Shown here: positions 54,720-63,819 of the stretch, piece by piece
Numbering within the stretch: the stretch's first letter is position 1
How the letters are laid out: every line of letters starts with the position of its first letter
Assembly: GCA_027622555.1 (NCBI GenBank)
Contig: JAQBYJ010000015.1
Location: forward strand, 1 to 64,000
Reading direction: 5' to 3'
DNA from: Verrucomicrobiota bacterium
GTDB lineage: Bacteria; Verrucomicrobiota; Verrucomicrobiia; Opitutales; UBA2995
DNA: 64,000 nt
The notes under the pieces: generated by a model
The model's input: the letters and a program-made list of their open reading frames with translations, nothing else
Told to the model about the DNA's origin: nothing
Databases searched by the model: none
Position numbers and translations under genes: made by a program

Positions 54720-55607
54720 ATGATGCACAGACGAACTTTTCTCAAGACCGCGACTCTGGGTGGAGCAGCCTTAACAAGTACCTTTCGAACCCAGGCTTCA
54801 GCAGCTTCGCCCATAAATGTACCCGAAATAGGTGGCATCCAATTGGCCATTGCAACGATTTGTATGGACGGATTCGGCGATGAAAACTTCGAGCCCTCTT
54901 TCCACTTGGCTCCGAAAATAGGGTTTAAGAATATTGAATTCAATTGCTGGTATCCCAGGACACTCACTCTGGACGGTATTCGTAGTATTGGTAGACGTTG
55001 CAAAGAAAAAGGACTGATTCCTATTTCAGTTCAGGGAAATGGATTTGGTGACGGCAAAGCACCTGATGTTTCTCATAAACTCTGGTGTATGCAGGCTGCC
55101 CAAATGTTAGGGTGCAACCGTGTTAAATTTACGGGGTCGAAACGCGGGACCAATGGCGGACTTCAAGCTGTGATTGGTACTTTGAAGGAATTGGCACCAG
55201 CTGCGGAAGAAATGGGGATGCTGATTTGTGTGGAAAACCACGCCAACAACAACCTGGAGAATGTAGCTGATTATGATGCGGTATTTTCAGCGATCGACTC
55301 TCCCTATGTGGGTATGTGTCTGGACGCCGGACACTTCGACGGAGCAGCCGTGCGGATACCGGAGGTCATAGAAAAATTCCACAGCCGAATAGTGCATGTG
55401 GATCTAAAAGATTGTCAGACGTTTGGTACCTACAAAACAGTTCGTTTTGGAGAGGGTATTACCGATTTAAATGGAATGATTCAAAAACTCATTGAGCATG
55501 GTTATCAGGGCTACCTGGTTGTCGAACAGGCTCCACCCATCGTTCAAGAAACTCTGGAAGAGGATCTTCGAGCAGGCTATGAAATGTTTAAGAAATACGA
55601 GAGTTAA
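54720..55607 (+). CDS. Tat-exported TIM-barrel sugar isomerase-like protein
   Basis: A 295-residue protein. It opens with the twin-arginine motif HRRTFLKTA and an AA-rich hydrophobic stretch ending in QASAA, so it should be exported folded. The body is a hydroxypyruvate isomerase/sugar phosphate epimerase-type TIM barrel: ICVENHANNN, MCLDAGHFD and the C-terminal VVEQAPP are the metal-ligand regions. The ATG at 54720 is preceded by an in-frame start at 54693 that is less likely. Exported enzymes of this fold are known in this phylum, though substrates are largely unknown. Confidence 0.8.
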   Translation: MMHRRTFLKTATLGGAALTSTFRTQASAASPINVPEIGGIQLAIATICMDGFGDENFEPSFHLAPKIGFKNIEFNCWYPRTLTLDGIRSIGRRCKEKGLIPISVQGNGFGDGKAPDVSHKLWCMQAAQMLGCNRVKFTGSKRGTNGGLQAVIGTLKELAPAAEEMGMLICVENHANNNLENVADYDAVFSAIDSPYVGMCLDAGHFDGAAVRIPEVIEKFHSRIVHVDLKDCQTFGTYKTVRFGEGITDLNGMIQKLIEHGYQGYLVVEQAPPIVQETLEEDLRAGYEMFKKYES

Positions 55608-55626
55608 TCATTGTATTCAAATTCTA

Positions 55627-58143
55627 ATGCCATCATTCATCTCCAGCCGCCTTTCAATCTTGTTCGGGCTTTTGATTCTTTTGAATCGTAGTGTATTCGT
55701 TTCTGCCCAAATGCCTGAGGTTCACGAATCGGGATTGACCTTAACCCTGTTTGCCGAGGATCCCGACATTGTTACCCCCGTTGGAATGGTGGTTGGTGAT
55801 GACGATAAAATCTATGTGATCGAATCGCATACCCATAATCGTCCAAATAATTACAAAGGGCCTACTGGCGACGTCATCAAAGTATTTGTAGATGAGGATA
55901 AAGATGGTGTAGCTGATTCGAATTTCGTTTTTGCTGAAGGTTTTGAAGCTGCCATGAATCTGGCATTTTCCAAAGATGGCACCTTGTATGTTCTCTGTGC
56001 CTGGTCCCTGTATGCGCTTCCTGATCGCGACGGTGATGGTGTCTGTGACGGTCCTGAATTAATTCTAGAACTGGAAACCAAGGCGGGCAATCCACACGGC
56101 TGTTGGCTTGGGATAACTTTCGATGATGAAAATCGTCTCTTTATTTCACGCGGCAATGTGGGCGGAGAATATTATCGAATTCAAGGTAAGGACGGTTCGG
56201 TTGTTGAAGGATACGGTGATGGAGGCAATGTGGTGCGTGCCAGGGCGGACGGCACTGAACTTCAGGAGTGGGCAACCGGGTTCTGGAATTCCATGGACTT
56301 GAAGTTCGATCACAAAGGGAATCTGCTGCTCATCGACAATGACCCCGATGCTCGCGGACCCAACCGGCTGGTTCGCATAGTTGAAGGGGGTGACTACGGG
56401 CACAAGCACATGTTCGGCGGAGATGGGCGACATCCTTTTCAGGGTTGGGACGGGAGTTTTCCCGGGCATTTACCTATTTTGTCCGGTACGGGCGAAGCAC
56501 CCTCCGGACTGATCGATGTTTCTCCGAGGGGAAAGCATTCTGTTTTGGTTTCTGTCTGGAACGAGCACACCATCGAGCGGCATGACATTTTAAAAAACAA
56601 TCAGGTCGAGAAATCGATTTTCATGTCAGGCGGAAAAAACTTTCGGCCAGTTGCGTTGGATCAGGACAGCGCAGGAAACCTCTTCATCAGCGACTGGATG
56701 CTGGTGGACTACCCGAACCACGGCAAAGGTCGGATATGGAGAGTTTCCAAACTTCCGATACCCAAGCAGGAAAAAGTGGTCAGGCAAGTAGCACCAACCC
56801 GTAAATCCATCCATAGCGTTTTTAAAAACGCCGATCCCTTTGTGCGGCAACGAGGAGAGTTGTGGTTGTCGAAACCAGAGCAAAAGTCCCTGGCCATTCA
56901 ACTCAGTGGGGATTCTGATCCTCTGGTGCGCTTGGGTGCCTTCCTGGCATTACGGCGGACCAAAACAGCGGACCATCACTTGATCAGAAATGCTTTAGCC
57001 GATCCTGATATGGATGTGCGTTTGCTTGCTTTAATGTGGGCTGGCGAAACCTTGGAAGTTTCGCTGAGGCCGGCGTTAGATGAAGTGCTGGTGGCCGGCG
57101 AAGTAACAGCACGATTGTTCAATACCTACCTCGCAGCGGTGGAGATGGTGAATGAGACCTTTATCGAAGCGTTTAAAAAGAAAGCTTACAGTTCCAAGAA
57201 AGTGCCCCGTGAGTTGGAGCCTCGCTTGTTGTTGAAACTGGCCCTTAATCCAAGGCTTTCCTCACTCGTCAGAGCCGAAGCGGTGAAACGTCTCAAGGAA
57301 GAAGAAGCCGTGGAATTCCTTTTCAGCAACGAAGAAGCGGTCCTGAGAGCAGCCATAGAAAAGGTGGCCTCGGTCGCTATACCCCAGGTTGGCAAACGGT
57401 TTCGGGAAATTGCTTTGGATTCCAATCAAGCCAGTGAAGTGAGAGCAGAGGCTTTGCTTGGTTTGAGCAAACAAGTGATCGAAGAACCATCGAGTTTATT
57501 ACCCTTACTCAAGGATGCGGATTCCTCCGTCGCTTACGAAGCGGCACGAACGCTTCGCTATTACGCGGGGACTGCCTCCGTGAGGGCTGCTTTCGGCGAG
57601 CTCGAACAAACAAACTCCAAAGATAAATATTTGAAGGAGTTAGTCGCTGTTGTGCTTCACGGACTTTCGATGGATCAGCGTCCGAAAACTCTGGAGGAGT
57701 GGAAAAAGGCTGCGGTTTCCGGTGGAGATCCCAGCCGAGGAGATCGGGTGTTCCGGACCACCCAATCCATGTGTACCCGATGCCATGCGGTGGACGGCGG
57801 TGGCACCAACTTGGGTCCGGATCTGGGAGGGATCGCCCAATCGGTAACACCCGCGCAGATAGCGCACTCGATCTTGAGACCTTCTGATTCCTTTCCTCCG
57901 CAATACCAGGCCTGGAACATTTATACCACCGATGGCAAAATTCATTCGGGTATCCAGATCGACCACCAAAACCATGGCGCCATGCTGCTTTATACCACGG
58001 AAAATATTAACCGCCGGTTCGAGGCCAAGGAGGTAAAAAATTACGAAGCCTCGCCTTACTCACTGATGCCGCAAGGTCTGGAGAATACGATGACTGTTTC
58101 GGAGTTCAAGGACCTGGTGGCTTACCTCTCTTCTCTGAAATAA
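55627..58143 (+). CDS. PVC-type membrane-bound dehydrogenase with HEAT repeats and cytochrome c
   Basis: An 838-residue exported protein from ATG 55627 (signal about 1-28). Domain order: an N-terminal beta-propeller of the glucose/sorbosone dehydrogenase or PVC NHL type (about 30-380, with DKIYVIESHTHNRPN, GTLYVLCAWSLYALPDRDGD and the repeated Asp-rich turns), a central HEAT-like helical region, and a C-terminal cytochrome c with CTRCH at 716-720. The distal Met is probably in the Met-rich stretch near the end. Such proteins oxidise sugars or alcohols in the periplasm and pass electrons to cytochromes. The start at 55627 is chosen because it gives a signal peptide; an open frame continues to 55492 inside the previous gene. 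Confidence 0.85.
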   Translation: MPSFISSRLSILFGLLILLNRSVFVSAQMPEVHESGLTLTLFAEDPDIVTPVGMVVGDDDKIYVIESHTHNRPNNYKGPTGDVIKVFVDEDKDGVADSNFVFAEGFEAAMNLAFSKDGTLYVLCAWSLYALPDRDGDGVCDGPELILELETKAGNPHGCWLGITFDDENRLFISRGNVGGEYYRIQGKDGSVVEGYGDGGNVVRARADGTELQEWATGFWNSMDLKFDHKGNLLLIDNDPDARGPNRLVRIVEGGDYGHKHMFGGDGRHPFQGWDGSFPGHLPILSGTGEAPSGLIDVSPRGKHSVLVSVWNEHTIERHDILKNNQVEKSIFMSGGKNFRPVALDQDSAGNLFISDWMLVDYPNHGKGRIWRVSKLPIPKQEKVVRQVAPTRKSIHSVFKNADPFVRQRGELWLSKPEQKSLAIQLSGDSDPLVRLGAFLALRRTKTADHHLIRNALADPDMDVRLLALMWAGETLEVSLRPALDEVLVAGEVTARLFNTYLAAVEMVNETFIEAFKKKAYSSKKVPRELEPRLLLKLALNPRLSSLVRAEAVKRLKEEEAVEFLFSNEEAVLRAAIEKVASVAIPQVGKRFREIALDSNQASEVRAEALLGLSKQVIEEPSSLLPLLKDADSSVAYEAARTLRYYAGTASVRAAFGELEQTNSKDKYLKELVAVVLHGLSMDQRPKTLEEWKKAAVSGGDPSRGDRVFRTTQSMCTRCHAVDGGGTNLGPDLGGIAQSVTPAQIAHSILRPSDSFPPQYQAWNIYTTDGKIHSGIQIDHQNHGAMLLYTTENINRRFEAKEVKNYEASPYSLMPQGLENTMTVSEFKDLVAYLSSLK

Positions 58144-58144
58144 C

Positions 58145-60547
58145 ATGACTCTGTTACGCAAAATCTTCTGGATGTTCGTTTGCCTCTTATTCCAGGTAGG
58201 AGGTCTCCAAGCCGCAACCTTCCACTCTCAGTTTCCTGAATACACCCGCACCTGGATCGGTCCTGATTATTGGGCCAACCGCCTGCAGGACTGGCGGGTT
58301 ACCATGGGTCGGCTGGAATGCCTCAATGGAGAGAGCGACAAACCGCTGCGTACGGTCCATTGGTTGACCGGAGGCATTGCTGACAATGGTGAAGGCTTTG
58401 AAGTGTCGGTCAGAACCGGGACGCTTGGATTCGCCACCCTGGCTGATGGATCTTCCTACAGTGGTTTCTTAATTGGAGCTGGCGAAGGCAAACTGGATTA
58501 CCGGGGAGCGGCCCTGATTCATCACGACCCCGGTTTGGGTGGGGGATTACTGGTGGTTTTCAACGACAAAGGGCAGGCTCAATTTATTCGCAACGATGAG
58601 GAAGGAAAAAACAGAACCGTGCTGGCATCCGGTCAAAATAATAGCGCGGAAACCCGGACGGGCGCGCTTGGGAATTTTGAAGATTACCGCCTGGATTTGA
58701 AGGTTTCGCGAGAGATAGACGGTAAGCGTGAACTGTGGCTTTCGGTTGTGGATCTTTTTAGCGGGAATGTTGTTTCTTCAACGGGGATTAAAAATTTCCC
58801 CTCCGAAAAGCTTCGCGGTGGTTTGGCCCTGGTGTCCCATGGCGGCAGGGCTAATGAGCGGCGATTCTGGTTCAGGAATTGGGAGCTATCGGGAGAGGGG
58901 ATCGTCAAATACCCTGAACGCAGTTACGGTCCGGTGTTGGGAGTTATCTACTCAGTGGATGGGAATCGCCTGAAATTGAACGCTCAGTTTCCTCCGCTTG
59001 GATTCAATGATTCCAGCCATGCGTTACTTGAAATAAAAAGAAACGGGAGGGAATGGAGTCAGGTGGGCGATGCCCTGATAGAGGCTCCCAGCTTTACAGC
59101 CCTGTTTGACTTGGAATTGGATGGGCTCAACCAGGGTATGGATTTCCGGGTCGGTTACTTATACGAGGGAGAGGGTGTTTGGTTTGAGGGTAACATTCCA
59201 GTAGCTCCGAAACAGGGTGAGGAGGTTCGCGTTGCCGGAGTTACCTGTTATCAAAACCTGGCCCGTGCGGCTGACGGTTCGTGGGGTGAAGGTGCGGCCG
59301 GTTCGCCGGAAGGTCGGTGGACTCCTCACAACGTGTGGTTTCCTCATAATCAGCTCATTTCAAGTTTGAAGAGGCAGGACCTGGATTTGTTGGCCCTGCT
59401 GGGTGACCAGATTTACGAGGGTGGTAATCCGACCGGATCGGATGCCTCCGAAGGGAACCCGCATCTGGATTATTTATACAAGTGGTTTATCACGCTTTGG
59501 GATCTGGGGCGAATTACCCGCGTGGTGCCGACCGTGGTGCTGGTCGATGACCACGATGTATATCAAGGAGACTTGTGGGGTGATGGTGGCACTGCCAGTC
59601 GCAATGGCCAAAACAAGGACGGTGGTTATATCCACGCCCCCGAATTCGTTCGCATGGTGGAGCGCACTCAGACGGCCGCCAATCCGGAGCCCTTGCGGCG
59701 TGAACACATCCAGCAAGGACTGACAAGTTATTACACTGACTTCGAAATGGGAGGCGTAAAGTTTGTTCTCCTTGAAGACCGCAAATTCAAAAGCCTGCCT
59801 ACGTTGGTCGGCCCGGTGGAAAAATATGGATCCAAAATCGCAAATGCCGATTACGATGGCAGGCAGGCGGATATTCCGAATGGGCAATTGTTGGGGGCTC
59901 AACAGGAAGCCTTTCTGCAGAGTTGGATTGATCGAACCGAGGGCGTACGGATTGGATTTACGCAAACGCTCTTTGCTTCCCTGCATACCGCACCTTCGGG
60001 CAAGCTCTGGCTTGACCTCGATTCGGGGGGGTGGCCTCAGAGTGGTCGCAATCGTGCCCTGGAAGTATTAGCTCAAGGAAATGTAATTCTCCTTTCCGGG
60101 GATACGCATCTGCCCGCGGTTCTACAGCATGGGGTCAAAGGTTTTGGTGATAGTGTCTGGCAGTTTGTCGTGCCGTCCATTGCCAACAAATACCGACGCT
60201 GGTGGGAGCCCAAGGAAGACGGTGCCAACCGTAGGTCGGGTGAACCATATTACACAGGCGATTTTTTTGACGGATTTGGAAACCGCATGACTGTTGCCGC
60301 GGTAGGCAACCCTCATACCTCCAACCAGGAGATGTTTGAAATCAATGTTGAACGCAACATAGGCTATGCCAGTGAGCATCTATTACTCGACAGCCAACAA
60401 ACCAAAGATGGCTACGGTATGATTGTAATCTCACCCGACCGAAAACAAATCACCCTTGAATGCTGGCCAACCGATTCGGTGAATCAGCACGAAGGTTGGC
60501 CGGTAATTCTGAAACAAGAACCCGTATCCGGGAAATGGGTTCGGTGA
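58145..60547 (+). CDS. PhoD-like metallophosphatase
   Basis: An 800-residue exported protein (signal about 1-23, ending LQA). The first 350 residues form an N-terminal module, probably a carbohydrate-related or laminin-like jelly roll (WIGPDYWANRLQDW...). The C-terminal half is a PhoD-type phosphatase/phosphodiesterase: GDQIYEGG with Asp421, the metal motif DDHD at 468-471 and SGDTH with Asp653 and His655. The gene starts one base after the previous stop. PhoD enzymes remove phosphate from teichoic acids or glycans; a sugar- or lipid-linked substrate is likely here, given its operon. Confidence 0.85.
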   Translation: MTLLRKIFWMFVCLLFQVGGLQAATFHSQFPEYTRTWIGPDYWANRLQDWRVTMGRLECLNGESDKPLRTVHWLTGGIADNGEGFEVSVRTGTLGFATLADGSSYSGFLIGAGEGKLDYRGAALIHHDPGLGGGLLVVFNDKGQAQFIRNDEEGKNRTVLASGQNNSAETRTGALGNFEDYRLDLKVSREIDGKRELWLSVVDLFSGNVVSSTGIKNFPSEKLRGGLALVSHGGRANERRFWFRNWELSGEGIVKYPERSYGPVLGVIYSVDGNRLKLNAQFPPLGFNDSSHALLEIKRNGREWSQVGDALIEAPSFTALFDLELDGLNQGMDFRVGYLYEGEGVWFEGNIPVAPKQGEEVRVAGVTCYQNLARAADGSWGEGAAGSPEGRWTPHNVWFPHNQLISSLKRQDLDLLALLGDQIYEGGNPTGSDASEGNPHLDYLYKWFITLWDLGRITRVVPTVVLVDDHDVYQGDLWGDGGTASRNGQNKDGGYIHAPEFVRMVERTQTAANPEPLRREHIQQGLTSYYTDFEMGGVKFVLLEDRKFKSLPTLVGPVEKYGSKIANADYDGRQADIPNGQLLGAQQEAFLQSWIDRTEGVRIGFTQTLFASLHTAPSGKLWLDLDSGGWPQSGRNRALEVLAQGNVILLSGDTHLPAVLQHGVKGFGDSVWQFVVPSIANKYRRWWEPKEDGANRRSGEPYYTGDFFDGFGNRMTVAAVGNPHTSNQEMFEINVERNIGYASEHLLLDSQQTKDGYGMIVISPDRKQITLECWPTDSVNQHEGWPVILKQEPVSGKWVR

Positions 60548-60589
60548 AGAATTTCCCCCAAGGAATGATTGGATGAATCTCCTCAAAAA

Positions 60590-60620
60590 AAAGCGGCGTA
60601 GCCATTGGCTACACCGCTTT
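60590..60620. terminator. Bidirectional terminator hairpin
   Basis: AAGCGGCGTAGCC pairs with GGCTACACCGCTT around ATT, with one mismatch, flanked by A-rich and T-rich stretches. It separates the convergent PhoD-like and TonB-receptor genes and should stop transcripts from both sides. Confidence 0.8.
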
Positions 60621-60640
60621 GCAATTAAAACAAACAGTAA

Positions 60641-63559
60641 CTAGAATCTGAATTCAGCGCTCAGGCGATAATCGCGACGTGGTGTAAGAATGTGTCTCCA
60701 CACCTCGTAGCTGCCATCAGGTCTGGGAGTATCATCCAGTCTTGCTACAGAGATATCATCTTTGTCGAAGAGGTTACTCACGTTAAACTGAAGTTTGACT
60801 GGCATACCAAAGAGCTCGGTGTTGTAACCTGCTACGAAGTCAAACAGGGTCATTCCATTAAACTCTTGTGGACCGAGAATCGCGCTTTCCTGGATCCACG
60901 TGGCACCACTCCTGTAACGTGCTCCACCACCAATCGACAAGTCTTTCAATGCACCTTCCTTGAAGGTATATTTGGTGAACAAGTTGAACTTGTGATGTCT
61001 TTGTCCTGAGCTGGTTCCGCCTGCACGGTTTTGAACTGCTGTGGCTGCCGTTTCAGTAATCGATATGGCCTCACCCAATGTTACTCCGGGTTCGAATGGT
61101 CCGTCTTGGGGTAAGACGAAATTTTGGTCGAACTTTTTAAAGAAAGATTTGCCCGTGGTCCCTTCCCACCAGCCGGTCCATTCCTGAAAGATATCTTTGA
61201 GAACGGAATCGATATAGGAATAGTTGGCCGTGAGGCGCCAATTGTCGGTGATGTTGGTTACAATCGAAAATTCATATCCGGTTGTCTCCGCTGAAGTAGT
61301 TCCCACATCCACTGTGATATCCTGGGCATCAAAAACGGACTGCGTTATGAAGGGAGCGATTGGTGGAGTAGCGCCGGGGTTACCGGCAACCAGGTTATCG
61401 TAGATGGTGTTTACCGCTGCAATGGGGCTAATGCTCCCGAAGGAAAGGAATGAGCTTTCTTGATTCGACGAAGTTTCAAAGTAGGTACTTTGAATGTACA
61501 TTTTCCCGTCCAGAAGATTGAAATTAATCGAGTAATCAACCGTTTCACCACTTATTACCGGTACCGCTCCGCCTGTTTCCCCGGAAGGTCCAAAGATTTC
61601 CCGTTCCGCAAAATCAGAGGCCGCAGCATTTGTCGCCTTGTTGGCAGCTAAAGAAACGATATCGTTGACATGGAATACCAATCCCGCAGTCCGGGTTGTT
61701 GGTTTGATTTCGGTTCTACTTACATCGGTCAGATCGAGAACGTCTCTTTGCCCATTGGTGTTGTTGTTGATCTGGGCTGGTGACGCACTTTTGAAATCAT
61801 CTTTTCTAAAGCCGTAGGTCGTAACGATTCTATTATCCCAAAAGTAACTTTGCAAAGCGAACATGAGGGATTCGGTTTTTCTGGTATCGTTGCCAATCCG
61901 GTTTTGCACCCAGTCCGATGTCACGGTTCTGCCGTCTGTAGTCGTAGCCGTATAACCGACTCCCTTTCTCTCGGGATCGTAGCCAACCCGCCAGTCTTTA
62001 GTGCTGTCTATGTCAGTTAAATAGTGACGCCATAATACCTGATTATTTCCATTGTAGGGATTGTTGTTGAATGGTCCATTCCAAGTGGGATTATTGGCCG
62101 GTCCCGGGCCGGTCCATACGTTTAAGAAGGAATCGCGATGGAAAAGGTTATCCTGTTGTTCCCACATCGCTGCAAAACGGTGTAAACCCAGCCAATTATC
62201 GAAATCCTGTTGATGGGAGAAAGTCACACGTTTCCATTCATCTTCAAAATACCGTTCGTCCAATTCCAGTATCGATTCAAAGTAAAGTTCCTGGAAATAA
62301 GGGTTTGCTGAACCGTTTGGTAAATTGCGGTTTGGATCTCCTTGAAGATTGGATGGCTGACCCATGCGAAACGAGTCTCGTTGGGCTTGCATATTGGTAA
62401 ATGCAAACTCCAAAAAGGTATTTTCTCCAAGACGCTGCTCAACGGTTGCTGAGAAAATGTCTATATCACGTGAGCCACGCATTTGCCATGGCCCCGAAAG
62501 AGCGGCGTATAGTGGAACTTCAACGGTACCACTTCTTGCTGGATCATTGATAATCCGGTTGTCTTTGGTAAAAGTTGGCTTGACCTTTGAGAATGGATTG
62601 TCCGTCCTCACTGACGCCCTCATATCCACTCCTTCTCCTGAATTGTCTACAATAACGACCCTATTGAGGGTTCCATTTTGTATTCCTTGATTAACGCCAA
62701 CTCCTGAATCACCGGCTGCTGGCCGACCACTCTCTATCCACAGTTTTGCTCCATCGGCTGGTCCGAACGGAAGCGTTGGATTGTCCATGACATCGCCATA
62801 TTCATATTCAACATAGACCGTAGTTGAATCAGTTGCTCTCCATTCCAAGGCGATGTGAGCGCGTTTATCTTGGTGGTCTACCCAAGGCCGACCCGCTTCT
62901 CCGTTAGTATTGTAAAGCATATTGAATCGCAACGCCAGTTTGTCTTCAACAAGCACTTTATTAGTGTCAATTGCCGCGCGGAATCGACTCGCGTCGCCTA
63001 CGGTGATATCGAGTGTTGTGAAATCGATATACTTGGGGCGTTTGGTTGAAGAGTTGATCACACCTCCTGGCTGGCCGATTCCAAATAGAATGGAGTTGGG
63101 GCCGCGGGATTCGTCTATACGTTCCATATTGAAAACATCCTGGTCGAGGCGTGTCTCGAAGAAGTTTCTCGCTTGAGATGCGCCTAAACCGCGAACACGA
63201 TAACGGGCGTCGAAAGCCGTTAACTGATTCGCGCCGAAACCACCGTCTACATCGGACAACTCTGGTGTTACACTCAGAGAGTATTTCAATACATCCTCCA
63301 AGGTATCGACGCCAATATCACTGATGAATTCAGCAGTATAAACCGATATCGGGGCAGCGGTATCTCTCAGGGATGTGTTCAATCGACTACCGGCCAGGGT
63401 ATTCTCAGCGGCGTAACCAACGTCACCTGAGGAATTTACCTGAAAAGGAGATAGATCGTAGATTTTGTCGTCTTCATTTTGAGCGACGAGCAGGCTCGGT
63501 CCGGCAAGTAGAAGAGCTGCAGGTACCAGGCGAATTAGGCATTGTTTAGTTGGTTTCAT
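60641..63559 (-). CDS. TonB-dependent receptor
   Basis: A 972-residue outer-membrane receptor. Signal peptide about 1-26 (ending LLVAQ). A short N-terminal segment (DLSPFQVNSSGDVGYAAENTLAGSR), the TonB-box-like start, precedes the plug (ETRLDQDVFNMERIDESRGPNS and FGIGQPGGVIN) and a 22-strand barrel; it ends in DYRLSAEFRF with the usual C-terminal Phe. This form, with the characteristic AENTLAGSRL opening, is abundant in Verrucomicrobiota and imports oligosaccharides or other large ligands. A LacI-type regulator gene lies upstream, at the window edge, on the same strand. Confidence 0.93.
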   Translation of the reverse strand: MKPTKQCLIRLVPAALLLAGPSLLVAQNEDDKIYDLSPFQVNSSGDVGYAAENTLAGSRLNTSLRDTAAPISVYTAEFISDIGVDTLEDVLKYSLSVTPELSDVDGGFGANQLTAFDARYRVRGLGASQARNFFETRLDQDVFNMERIDESRGPNSILFGIGQPGGVINSSTKRPKYIDFTTLDITVGDASRFRAAIDTNKVLVEDKLALRFNMLYNTNGEAGRPWVDHQDKRAHIALEWRATDSTTVYVEYEYGDVMDNPTLPFGPADGAKLWIESGRPAAGDSGVGVNQGIQNGTLNRVVIVDNSGEGVDMRASVRTDNPFSKVKPTFTKDNRIINDPARSGTVEVPLYAALSGPWQMRGSRDIDIFSATVEQRLGENTFLEFAFTNMQAQRDSFRMGQPSNLQGDPNRNLPNGSANPYFQELYFESILELDERYFEDEWKRVTFSHQQDFDNWLGLHRFAAMWEQQDNLFHRDSFLNVWTGPGPANNPTWNGPFNNNPYNGNNQVLWRHYLTDIDSTKDWRVGYDPERKGVGYTATTTDGRTVTSDWVQNRIGNDTRKTESLMFALQSYFWDNRIVTTYGFRKDDFKSASPAQINNNTNGQRDVLDLTDVSRTEIKPTTRTAGLVFHVNDIVSLAANKATNAAASDFAEREIFGPSGETGGAVPVISGETVDYSINFNLLDGKMYIQSTYFETSSNQESSFLSFGSISPIAAVNTIYDNLVAGNPGATPPIAPFITQSVFDAQDITVDVGTTSAETTGYEFSIVTNITDNWRLTANYSYIDSVLKDIFQEWTGWWEGTTGKSFFKKFDQNFVLPQDGPFEPGVTLGEAISITETAATAVQNRAGGTSSGQRHHKFNLFTKYTFKEGALKDLSIGGGARYRSGATWIQESAILGPQEFNGMTLFDFVAGYNTELFGMPVKLQFNVSNLFDKDDISVARLDDTPRPDGSYEVWRHILTPRRDYRLSAEFRF

Positions 63560-63819
63560 ATACGTTTGTTTGGTTAATCAGGGTCTAGATTCACTCATCG
63601 ACCGACAAATCAGCCTAGGTTATAATAGATCCTAGAGGTAACTAAGCGGAGAGATGAAAGCGATGAGCTAAGTTAGTTTACTGGTCTGAACACTAAGGGT
63701 GGTTTCTTACTTTTAAACTCCAAAATTAGTTTAACAGTAAACTAGTAATAAGCATGATGGTTTAAACTAGGAAAACGCATAATAATTACCGAATTTAAGG
63801 CTCAAAAAATGACAGGTGT
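63560..63819 (-). promoter_or_regulatory. Receptor upstream region with repeated TAGTTTA motifs
   Basis: Contains four copies of TAGTTTA or its inverse: 63674-63680, 63727-63733, 63738-63744 and 63763-63769. Copies 2 and 3 make the interrupted palindrome TAGTTTA-ACAG-TAAACTA (63727-63744). Also the 10-bp inverted pair TAGTTTACTG (63674-63683) and CAGTAAACTA (63735-63744). This fits a regulator-binding site for the adjacent LacI-type protein, but that is inference. Confidence 0.55.

Noticed and set aside
54492-55626. The 838-residue dehydrogenase could start at 55492, 45 codons earlier
   Set aside because: The extension overlaps the TIM-barrel gene and lacks a signal peptide; ATG 55627 gives one.
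53428-60547. Reading the four-gene operon as a sulfatase polysaccharide-utilisation locus
   Set aside because: No glycoside hydrolase, lyase or SusD-like gene is present, and the sulfatase nearby is on the other strand.
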